A DNA stretch of 36,906 nt from CAYQMF01 sp964418595 (GTDB lineage Bacteria > Planctomycetota > UBA1135 > UBA2386). Location of the stretch: assembly GCA_964418595.1 (NCBI GenBank), contig CAYQMF010000058.1, positions 1 through 36,906 on the forward strand, given 5' to 3'. Shown one piece after another: positions 1 through 6,821 of the stretch. Numbering within the stretch: the first letter of the stretch is position 1; every line of letters starts with the position of its first letter. Below the pieces are notes generated by a model. That model was not told the origin of the DNA, searched no databases, and saw only the letters and a program-made list of their open reading frames with translations. The position numbers and the translations under genes were made by a program.

Positions 1-833
1 AAGTACTCCTTCTGCGCCTTCTCGGTGCGCTTGCGGATCTCGGTCTGGATGCGCTCGCCGAGCTCGGCGACCTCCAGCTCCTCGATGGTCGCGGCCACCG
101 CGACCTCGAGCCGCTGGTCGACGTCGAGCGCCTCCAGCACCTTCTGCCGCGACGGCACCGCCTTGATGAAGTAGCTGCCGCAGAAGTCGGCCAGGTGTTC
201 CGGGCGATCGATGTTGAGGACCGCGGTGCCGAACTCCTCGGTGTTGTCGTTCAGCTCGACCAGCCGGCGCAGGTTGCGCTGCAGGATCCGGAACAGCGCC
301 TTGCCACGCTTCTTCCTGCCGGGGATGTCGAGCAGGACGGCGACCCGCGCCAGGAGGAACGGCTGGCTGCGCACGAAGCGCTCGATGCGCACGCGGCGCA
401 ACCCCTGCGCCATGAGCGTGCCGGAGCCGTCGGGCATCTTGAGGACCTTGAGGATCCGTGCCAGCACGCCGATCTCGTAGAAGTCCTTGGGGCCGGGCGA
501 CTCGAGATCGCCGTCGCGCTGGGTGAGCAACACGACGTGGCCGTTGTGCGCCTCGGCCTTCGCGGCGATCTCGCGGGCCTGCGCGGTGTCGAGCAGGACC
601 GGCATGACCAGGTTCGGGAACGCCACCGCGCGCCGCAGCGGCAGGACGAACGCCGTCGACGGCAGCGTCTCCTGGACCGCGAGCTTCTCGGCGCGGTCGA
701 GGCCTTCGACGGTCACCGAGGGGACCGTCTTGGTCTGCGTGGCCGGCGCGGGCTCGCCGCCCTCCGGAGGTGCCCCGTCGGGCGGCGCGCCGTCCTTCGG
801 TCCGCCACCGTCGTTGTCAGGAGGTCGATTCAT
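1..833 (-). CDS. lon: ATP-dependent protease La (Lon), N-terminal part, cut by window edge
   Basis: Reading from the ATG at 833, 277 residues are visible before the window ends. Residues 1-45 are a Gly/Pro/Asp-rich low-complexity extension (NRPPDNDGGGPKDG). From about residue 62 a LON substrate-binding domain follows (AFVLPLRRAVAFPNLVMPVL, then a KDFYEIGVLARI segment and a GLRRVRIERF segment), and the visible part ends in a charged helix typical of the Lon linker (ERIQTEIRKRTEKAQKEY). Lon is a cytoplasmic AAA+ serine protease that degrades misfolded and regulatory proteins; its ATPase and protease domains must lie outside the window. The start ATG overlaps the glpK stop codon as ATGA, so translation is probably coupled to glpK and a promoter may sit inside or before glpK. 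The family is clear; only the length is unknown. Confidence 0.9.
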   Translation of the reverse strand, partial: MNRPPDNDGGGPKDGAPPDGAPPEGGEPAPATQTKTVPSVTVEGLDRAEKLAVQETLPSTAFVLPLRRAVAFPNLVMPVLLDTAQAREIAAKAEAHNGHVVLLTQRDGDLESPGPKDFYEIGVLARILKVLKMPDGSGTLMAQGLRRVRIERFVRSQPFLLARVAVLLDIPGRKKRGKALFRILQRNLRRLVELNDNTEEFGTAVLNIDRPEHLADFCGSYFIKAVPSRQKVLEALDVDQRLEVAVAATIEELEVAELGERIQTEIRKRTEKAQKEY

Positions 834-2317
834 GGTGCTGCGTCGGCAGCGAACCCGCGCGCCCTGGTGACCGCCGCCCGCCAGCGCTTCCACAACGCCG
901 CCGCGTCCGTCGGGTCTGCCGACGGGGCGAACGAACGGGTGGACCGCGCGGCAGCCGGCAGGCTCGCGGGATCGCCCCCGCGCGCGCCGAGCATGGCGAT
1001 GCGCATGGCGCCGCGGGCCGTCGTCTCCAGGTCGTCGGATCGCTCCACCACGACTTTGGACAGGTCGGCCTGGATTTCCAAGAGCAGATCGTTGGCGGCG
1101 GCGCCGCCGTCGACGCGGAGGTGCGTGAGCGGACATCCCTGCGCGCGTTCGAGGGCGAGTTGCACCTCGCGCACCTGGGCGGCGATGCCTTCGAGCGTCG
1201 CGCGCGCGAGGTGCGCCCGGGTCGTGCCGCGGGTGATGCCGGCGATGAGGCCGCGCGCGTGCGGATCCCACTCCGGCGTGCCGAGCCCGGCGAACGCGGG
1301 CACGAACACGACGCCGCCGCTGTCCCCGACCTGCCGGGCGAGCGCTTCGATCTCGTGCGAGTGCGCGACGATGCCGAGACCGTCACGCAGCCACTGCACG
1401 GCGGCGCCGGCGACGAGCACGCTGCCTTCGAGCGCGTAGGTCAGATCCGTGCCGATCTGCCAGGCGACCGTCGCCAGGAGGCCGTCGCGGGGCGTCGGCA
1501 CGGCGGACCCCGCGTTGCAGAGCAGGAACGCGCCGGTGCCGTACGTGCACTTGGTGGCACCCACGCCCACGCCGCCGTGCCCGAACAGCGCCGCCTGCTG
1601 GTCACCGAGCACACCGCGGATGGGGAAGGCCCCGCCCGCCACCGCCGGCGCGCAGGTGCCGAAGTCCGACGCCGATGCCTGCACGCGCGGCAGGATCTGC
1701 GGGGGCACACCGAACACCGCGCACAGGTCCTGCGACCACGCGCCCGTGTGCAGGTCGAAGAGCGAAGTGCGCGAGGCGTTGCTCGGCTCCGTGGCGAACA
1801 CCGCGCCCTCGGTGAGGCGCAGCACGAGCCACGCGTCCATGGTCGCTGCGCCCAGCTCGCCGCGCTCCGCGCGCGCGCGCGCGCCCGGCACGTGATCGAG
1901 GAGCCAGGCGATCTTGGCGGCGGAAAAGTACGGGTCGAGCGGCAGGCCGGCGCGGGTGCGCACGAAGTCGGCGTGCGCGCCGAGGCGCGCGAGCGCGGCG
2001 GCCGTGCGCCGGTCCTGCCACACCAGCGCCCGGTGCAGGGGACGCAACGTGCGCCGGTCGAACAGGACCACCGTCTCGCGCTGGTTGGTGATCCCCACGC
2101 CCGCGACCGCGGGTTCGCCCGCCGCGCGCCAGGCCTCACGCAGCGCGTGCAGGGTCGTGGCGAGGATCTCCTCGGCGTCGTGCTCGACGTGGCCGGGCGC
2201 GGGGAAGTGCTGCACGAACTCGTGCTGGGCCTGCGCGAGCACGCGACCCGCGCCGTCGTACACCACGGCGCGGCTCGAGGTCGTGCCCTGGTCGAGGGCG
2301 AGGTAGACGTCCGCCAT
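830..2317 (-). CDS. glpK: Glycerol kinase (FGGY family)
   Basis: The 495-residue protein matches the usual glycerol kinase length (about 500). It phosphorylates glycerol to sn-glycerol 3-phosphate with ATP in the cytoplasm. The N-terminal phosphate-binding motif is LALDQGTTSSRAVVYD (D9-T13). NQRET (R80, E81) is the glycerol-binding segment, and GDQQAALFGH places the catalytic-base aspartate at D239. A second nucleotide-binding motif, DGGAAANDLLLEIQADL, lies near residue 400. The start at 2317 is supported by a -10-like hexamer at 2326-2331, with no room for a ribosome-binding site, so the mRNA may be leaderless. Upstream (2389-2693) four hairpins separate it from the gene at 2739. Its stop codon overlaps the lon start. 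No glycerol facilitator or glycerol-3-phosphate dehydrogenase is seen nearby. Confidence 0.95.
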   Translation of the reverse strand: MADVYLALDQGTTSSRAVVYDGAGRVLAQAQHEFVQHFPAPGHVEHDAEEILATTLHALREAWRAAGEPAVAGVGITNQRETVVLFDRRTLRPLHRALVWQDRRTAAALARLGAHADFVRTRAGLPLDPYFSAAKIAWLLDHVPGARARAERGELGAATMDAWLVLRLTEGAVFATEPSNASRTSLFDLHTGAWSQDLCAVFGVPPQILPRVQASASDFGTCAPAVAGGAFPIRGVLGDQQAALFGHGGVGVGATKCTYGTGAFLLCNAGSAVPTPRDGLLATVAWQIGTDLTYALEGSVLVAGAAVQWLRDGLGIVAHSHEIEALARQVGDSGGVVFVPAFAGLGTPEWDPHARGLIAGITRGTTRAHLARATLEGIAAQVREVQLALERAQGCPLTHLRVDGGAAANDLLLEIQADLSKVVVERSDDLETTARGAMRIAMLGARGGDPASLPAAARSTRSFAPSADPTDAAALWKRWRAAVTRARGFAADAAP

Positions 2318-2325
2318 CGCGAAGG

Positions 2326-2331
2326 TTGTAG
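2326..2331 (-). promoter_or_regulatory. -10-like box of glpK
   Basis: The minus strand reads TACAAC, ending 8 nt before the glpK ATG. This spacing would put the transcription start on or next to the ATG. The same hexamer and spacing occur before the ETF-QO gene. No convincing -35 box was seen. Confidence 0.45.
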
Positions 2332-2388
2332 CGGCAGGTCGCCCCCGCCGCTCGGACCTGCACGCGCCGGACCGGGTACGAGAAAGAA

Positions 2389-2429
2389 CGGCGGCCGGTC
2401 ATGCCTGCCCCGGTAATGACCGACCGCCG
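2389..2429 (-). repeat. Hairpin unit 1 of a four-hairpin array
   Basis: Arms 2389-2402 and 2416-2429 form a 14-bp stem around a 13-nt loop. On the minus strand every position pairs, with one G-U wobble that would be an A-C mismatch on the plus strand, so the RNA is most likely read on the minus strand. The loop contains the invariant ACCGGGGCAGGC. A T-rich stretch (TTCTTTC) follows on the minus strand. The unit ends 71 nt before the glpK start. Confidence 0.8.
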
Positions 2430-2464
2430 TGGAACGAAGTCTCTCGCGATGCGCGCGGAAAGAA

Positions 2465-2506
2465 CCGGGACCGACCCTGCCTGCCCCGGTTGAGGGCCGG
2501 CCCCGG
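2465..2506 (-). repeat. Hairpin unit 2 of a four-hairpin array
   Basis: Arms 2465-2478 and 2493-2506 give a 14-bp minus-strand stem with two G-U wobbles, around a 14-nt loop holding ACCGGGGCAGGC. TTCTTTCC follows on the minus strand. Its flanks (TTCGTAT before the stem) match unit 4, while units 1 and 3 share different flanks, so the array looks like a duplicated pair. Confidence 0.8.
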
Positions 2507-2570
2507 ATACGAAGACGAACGGATGCGCGCAGCGAACTGCGATGCGATGGAGACAACGCGCGAGGAAACA

Positions 2571-2611
2571 CGGCGGCCGACCATGCCTGCCCCGGTTATG
2601 GCCGGCCGCCG
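2571..2611 (-). repeat. Hairpin unit 3 of a four-hairpin array
   Basis: Arms 2571-2584 and 2598-2611 pair over 14 bp on the minus strand, with one G-U wobble. The 13-nt loop again contains ACCGGGGCAGGC. TGTTTCC follows on the minus strand. Stem sequence and flanks resemble unit 1. Confidence 0.8.
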
Positions 2612-2648
2612 TAGAACGAATGCGCGTTGTGTGATCCGCAGAGGAAAA

Positions 2649-2693
2649 CCGGAGACCGACCCTTGCCTGCCCCGGTAAAGGGCCGGCCTCCGG
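2649..2693 (-). repeat. Hairpin unit 4 of a four-hairpin array
   Basis: Arms 2649-2664 and 2678-2693 form a 16-bp minus-strand stem with two G-U wobbles, around a 13-nt loop with ACCGGGGCAGGC. TTTTCC follows on the minus strand. It lies 46 bp after the stop codon of the 2739-4223 gene, so it could also terminate that gene's mRNA. Confidence 0.8.
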
Positions 2694-2738
2694 ATACGAA
2701 TGCGGATCTGGATGCGATGAGTTGTCGAAGAGCGGCGG

Positions 2739-4223
2739 CTAGAGCTGACTGAACAGTTCGAGCCGCAAGTGATCGGGTTGGACGCGGAGCACGCCGGCGT
2801 GCTGCCGCAGCGATGGTTCCGCACGCCCGTCGAGCAGCGCGGAGAGATCGAGGACGACGACGCCGGTGACCTGTGCCGTGCGCGCGCCGCCGGGTAACGA
2901 ACGCAGCGCGTTGTGCACCCACTTGAGGTCCACGCGCCGTGAGGCTTCGGTGCCGCGATCATCGGCGGCGACCTGCTCGACGACGCCGCGCGTCGTGCCG
3001 AGCACGAGCGTGTCGCGCACGACACCCAAGCGCGTGCCGTCACGCACCGGACCGAGCGCCGGCAGGATCAACTCCTCGCCGTGCTGGTGCGGGAGTGCGC
3101 GCGCGGCGCTGCGCGCGGTGACCACGCGGCGGCAGTCGGCGTAGATGCGCTGCGCATCGCGCTCCGTCTTGAGCTTGGCGAGGTACGCGGAGCCCATCGT
3201 GTCGCCGCCACCAGTCACCAAGAGTTGCAGCGCGGCCGTGCCCTTCAGCTTCTGCAGGATCTGCTGCTCCAGGTTCAGGCCGAGCGTCTCGCACCCGCCG
3301 TGGAAGCCGCGCGACAGGGAACCGAGCACGGGCCCGGCGTCGATCTTGCGGAGCGCCTTGGGGTCGACGGCGAGCGTGAGGCTGGCGACGCCCGACGGCG
3401 GCAGCTCTGCGAGCAGCGTGCCCACCTGGGCGCGGTCGGCGACCGCGAGCCAGCCGTCGATGGCGGTCGCGCTCTTGCGCCGCACGAGCACCGACGTGGC
3501 CAGCCCCTCGCTCCGCGTGCGCACCGCGAGCAGGAGCGACGTCGCATCGTCGAAGCCGGAGATGTCGACGCCGGGTGCTTCGACCCCGAAGGCGTGCTCG
3601 AACGCACCCGAGAGAGTGCCGAACGAACCGAACAGGGTCAGCGCGGGCCGATCGGCCTCCACCCGCCGCGAGAAGTCCCGGAAGTCGACGTCGTCGGTGA
3701 GCGCCGTGCCGCGCGGCAGCGTGGTGCGCACGAGGCGCGCCAGTGCGCTCGGGCCGGTCGCCATGCACAGATGGGTGTCGACGAGCGCGAGAAACAGCGC
3801 GGGCGCGTCGGCGACGGCGCCCTCCGCGAGGGCGTACATCGTCGCATCCCCGGCGTCATCGATGCGGCGCAGCAGCCCACCGTCGGCGAGCAGAGCCTGC
3901 ACCCGGCGGCGCGCCGTCTCCGACAGGACACAGTGCAGCAGCAGTTCGCGCTGCCCGGAGTCGTAGGACACCTCGAGCGAGCCGTCGCAGAGCTGGCACA
4001 CGCGATCGAGGAGCCCCAACTCGGCGTCCGACACACGCGCACGCGCCTGCCGCGGCAGGAGCCGCGCCGGCGCCGAGTGCGGCCACAGGTCGAGGAGCCG
4101 GCGGGCGAAGTCCGCTTCCACCGAGACGTACAGCGTCGGCGCCTGGATCCGGTCCGCGAGCGTCCAGTCCTGGCCGCAGAGCGCGGTCGACAGGAGCGTG
4201 GCGAGGAGGGCGGGCCGCTGCAC
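2739..4223 (-). CDS. Exported protein of unknown function
   Basis: I do not recognise this 494-residue protein. I place the start at the GTG at 4223, because the frame then begins with a short signal-like stretch (QRPALLATLLSTALCGQDW) and a purine-rich GAGAGAGAGAAC lies directly upstream. The open frame continues further upstream to 4475, but that part is Arg-rich and looks non-coding. The mature part alternates predicted strands and helices (LYVSVEADFARRLLDLWP, ALLLAVRTRSEGLATSVLV, LEQQILQKLKGTAALQLLV) and ends in LRLELFSQL. There is no obvious catalytic motif or membrane anchor after the signal. It diverges from the FG-GAP gene across a 185-bp spacer in which I see only the plus-strand promoter. 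It could be a periplasmic or surface structural protein. Confidence 0.7.
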   Translation of the reverse strand: MQRPALLATLLSTALCGQDWTLADRIQAPTLYVSVEADFARRLLDLWPHSAPARLLPRQARARVSDAELGLLDRVCQLCDGSLEVSYDSGQRELLLHCVLSETARRRVQALLADGGLLRRIDDAGDATMYALAEGAVADAPALFLALVDTHLCMATGPSALARLVRTTLPRGTALTDDVDFRDFSRRVEADRPALTLFGSFGTLSGAFEHAFGVEAPGVDISGFDDATSLLLAVRTRSEGLATSVLVRRKSATAIDGWLAVADRAQVGTLLAELPPSGVASLTLAVDPKALRKIDAGPVLGSLSRGFHGGCETLGLNLEQQILQKLKGTAALQLLVTGGGDTMGSAYLAKLKTERDAQRIYADCRRVVTARSAARALPHQHGEELILPALGPVRDGTRLGVVRDTLVLGTTRGVVEQVAADDRGTEASRRVDLKWVHNALRSLPGGARTAQVTGVVVLDLSALLDGRAEPSLRQHAGVLRVQPDHLRLELFSQL

Positions 4224-4395
4224 GTTCTCTCTCTCGCAAGCGCAGTGCCAGATCGAGACGATGCGCCCCAGCCCGTGACGGCGGCCTCGCGCGCCATCGC
4301 GTCGCGGCCTGCGACGCGCAGGGACGAGACACGTGTGCAGGCGCTGCACACCCCGAGTCCAGGTGTCTTCCTCTCGCCTCGATCCGCGTGCTACG

Positions 4396-4401
4396 TATCC
4401 T
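4396..4401 (+). promoter_or_regulatory. -10-like box of the FG-GAP/toroid gene
   Basis: TATCCT ends 7 nt before the ATG at 4409. There is no Shine-Dalgarno sequence between them, which suggests a leaderless transcript. The same hexamer precedes the sigma factor at 15212 and the gene at 6822. Confidence 0.45.
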
Positions 4402-4408
4402 CGCGCGC

Positions 4409-6763
4409 ATGCGAAGTCGGTTCGCCCCCGCGCGAGTAGCCCTGCCCTCGGCCCTGTTGTTCCTGGCGGGGCCATGCCTCGTGTCGCGCGGCCTGGCCGC
4501 CCAGGGGATCGCGCTGCCGATCCAGAAGGCCCCTGTCACCGCGCTCGCAGCGGGCGATGTCGACGGCAATGGCCGCCTCGATCTCCTCGTGGCGGCGGAG
4601 GACCACCCGCTGCAGATCCTGCGCGGCCGACCCGACGGTCAGTTCGCGGCCCAGGTCCTCCCCGGAGAACCCGGCAAGGTCCGCGCGGTGGCGCTCGCGG
4701 ATCTCGACGGCGACGGCGACCTCGACATCATCGCCGGCGGCGTCGACGCGTTGACCCGGCTGTGGAGCAACGATGGCGGCGGCGAGTTCGTCGAGGCCAG
4801 CGGGCGCCTGCCGGAGACGAAGCTCTGGGTGACCGGGATCGCCGTCGGCGACGTCGATGGCGACAGGGACCTCGACGTCGTGCTCAGCAACTTCCAAGGT
4901 CGCGACGCGCTGTACCGCAACGACGGCAAGGGCCGGTTCACCGACGCCACGGAAGCGCTGCCCAAGACCCTGCAGTCGTCGAGCGCCGTGCTGCTCGCCG
5001 ACCTCGACGGGGACGGCGATCTCGACATCGTCGTGGGCCAGCGGCCCGACGCCGGCGGCCGCGGGGGTCGCAACCGCGCCGCGCGCAACGACGGACGCCG
5101 GTTCGAGGACGCCACGGAGGCGTGGATGCCCTCGTCGACCGGGCACACCACGAGCCTCGCCCTCGCCGACCTCGACAACGACAAGCTCGCCGATCTCGTG
5201 GTCGCCAGCCGCGGCCTCAAGGCGCGCGAGCCGGCGCGCTGCAGCGTGCACCGCCGCGGCAGCGACGGCAGGTTCCTCGGCTCGTCGAGCAAGCGCTTCC
5301 CGGCGGACCTCGTCATCGCGCAAGCGGTCGCGGCCGGCGACATCGACGGCGACGGCGATGTCGACCTCGTGTTCGGCAACGACGGCCCCGACAGCCTGTA
5401 CCAGAACGACGGAACAGGCGTGTTCACCGTCGGATCGACGCTGCCGCGCGTCGTGGAGGACACGCGCGCGCTGCTGCTCGTGGACCTCGACGGCGACGGC
5501 GACCTCGACGTGATCACCGGCAACTTCGAGGGGACGGTGCGCTGGTTCGTGAACGGCGGCGCCGGGCACTTCGGAGACACCGGGGGGCCGAGTGAGCCAG
5601 GCCCGGGCGCGCGGACGGACCCGACCGAGAAGCCGACCCGCGAACTGACCGCGGTGGCGGCCAAGAAGTACGCCTGGCGCGCGCAGGCCAAGACCGTCGT
5701 CAACGAGAAGACCGCGCGCGCCGCGATCGACACGGCGCTGATCTTCTTCGCCGACCATCAGGCGGAGGACGGCCGTTGGGACACCGACATGTTCGTGGGC
5801 GGTGACTTCGGCGATCCGGCGTGCGACGGTGCGCACGACGTGGGCATCACGGCGCTCGCGCTCCTGTGCTTCCTGTCCGAGGGCGCACATCCGACGCACG
5901 GCCTGCAGGCCGAGACCTGCGCGCGCGCCGTCGAGTTCCTCCGCCGCCAGCAGGGCAGCAGCGGCGTGTTCGGGACCGGTACGGCGAACCACGCTGTCTA
6001 CGACCACGCGATCGCGACGCTCGCGCTGGCGGAGACCTACGCGCTGTCCGGCGACGACGCGCTGCGGGTTCCGCTGCAACGGGCCCTCGATCACCTCGAG
6101 TCCCGGCGGTGCGCGGACGGCGGCTTCCGCTACGAGCCCGGCGAGGCCACCGGCGACACGTCGGTGACCGCGTGGTGTGCGTACGCGATCGCCGCGGGCA
6201 GCGACTGCGGGATCGAGCCGCGCGCCGGCGCGGTGGGCAAGACGCTCGGGTTCCTGCGCAGCATGACCGACCCCAGCACGGGTCGCTGTGGCTACAACGG
6301 CCGCGGCGGCCTGTCGGCGCGCGAAGCCGGGCCTGTCGGCGACCGCTTCCCGCCCGCCGAGACCGAGGGCCTGACTGGCGCCGCGCTCTTCGCGCGGATC
6401 CTGCTGGGCGACGATCCCGCCGAACACGAAGACATGCGCCACGGCATCGCGCTGCTCGCGGCAGCTCCACCGCGCGCGGTCGGCGCGGGCTACTTCGATC
6501 CCTACGCGTGGTTCCACTGCGCGCACGCGCTGGTCGCCGTTGGCGGCGAGGAGCGGATCGCGTGGCGACGCGCCTTGCACGCGACGCTGGTCGCGCGCCA
6601 GCGCAAGGGGAGCGCGCTCGCCGGTTCGTTCGACCCCGACGAACCATGGGGCGGACACGGGGGCCGCTTCGGCTCGACCGCGCTGGCGACCCTCGCGCTG
6701 CAGGCGGACTACCGCTTCGCGCAACTGGTCGACCCGCGCTGGCGGCGGAAGGTCGGCAAGTAG
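4409..6763 (+). CDS. Exported FG-GAP beta-propeller / alpha-toroid fusion protein
   Basis: This 784-residue protein starts with a signal peptide (about residues 1-31, ALPSALLFLAGPCLVSRGLAA). Residues 45-400 hold seven Asp-rich calcium-binding loops of the FG-GAP/VCBS type (DVDGNGRLDLL, DLDGDGDLDII, DVDGDRDLDVV, DLDGDGDLDIV, DLDNDKLADLV, DIDGDGDVDLV, DLDGDGDLDVI), which fits a seven-bladed propeller. Residues 435-784 resemble the alpha/alpha toroid of the prenyltransferase/squalene-oxidase repeat family (FFADHQAEDGRWD, QQGSSGVFG, DGGFRYEPGEATGDTSVTAW, WGGHGGRFGSTALATLALQ). The DXDD cyclase motif is not seen, so the toroid is probably a binding or scaffold domain rather than a terpene cyclase. 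The start is set by the signal peptide and the upstream -10 box. The downstream gene at 6822 lies on the same strand. Confidence 0.85.
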   Translation: MRSRFAPARVALPSALLFLAGPCLVSRGLAAQGIALPIQKAPVTALAAGDVDGNGRLDLLVAAEDHPLQILRGRPDGQFAAQVLPGEPGKVRAVALADLDGDGDLDIIAGGVDALTRLWSNDGGGEFVEASGRLPETKLWVTGIAVGDVDGDRDLDVVLSNFQGRDALYRNDGKGRFTDATEALPKTLQSSSAVLLADLDGDGDLDIVVGQRPDAGGRGGRNRAARNDGRRFEDATEAWMPSSTGHTTSLALADLDNDKLADLVVASRGLKAREPARCSVHRRGSDGRFLGSSSKRFPADLVIAQAVAAGDIDGDGDVDLVFGNDGPDSLYQNDGTGVFTVGSTLPRVVEDTRALLLVDLDGDGDLDVITGNFEGTVRWFVNGGAGHFGDTGGPSEPGPGARTDPTEKPTRELTAVAAKKYAWRAQAKTVVNEKTARAAIDTALIFFADHQAEDGRWDTDMFVGGDFGDPACDGAHDVGITALALLCFLSEGAHPTHGLQAETCARAVEFLRRQQGSSGVFGTGTANHAVYDHAIATLALAETYALSGDDALRVPLQRALDHLESRRCADGGFRYEPGEATGDTSVTAWCAYAIAAGSDCGIEPRAGAVGKTLGFLRSMTDPSTGRCGYNGRGGLSAREAGPVGDRFPPAETEGLTGAALFARILLGDDPAEHEDMRHGIALLAAAPPRAVGAGYFDPYAWFHCAHALVAVGGEERIAWRRALHATLVARQRKGSALAGSFDPDEPWGGHGGRFGSTALATLALQADYRFAQLVDPRWRRKVGK

Positions 6764-6793
6764 CCGGCGGCCCGTGCCGCCAGTCTCAGCCTG

Positions 6794-6799
6794 TATCCT
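6794..6799 (+). promoter_or_regulatory. -10-like box before the 6822 gene
   Basis: TATCCT lies 22 nt before the ATG at 6822, only 30 bp after the preceding stop codon. Here a GGAGG ribosome-binding site follows at 6811-6815, so this gene would have a short leader, unlike its neighbours. Confidence 0.4.
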
Positions 6800-6821
6800 G
6801 GCACGGCCCCGGAGGATGTCG

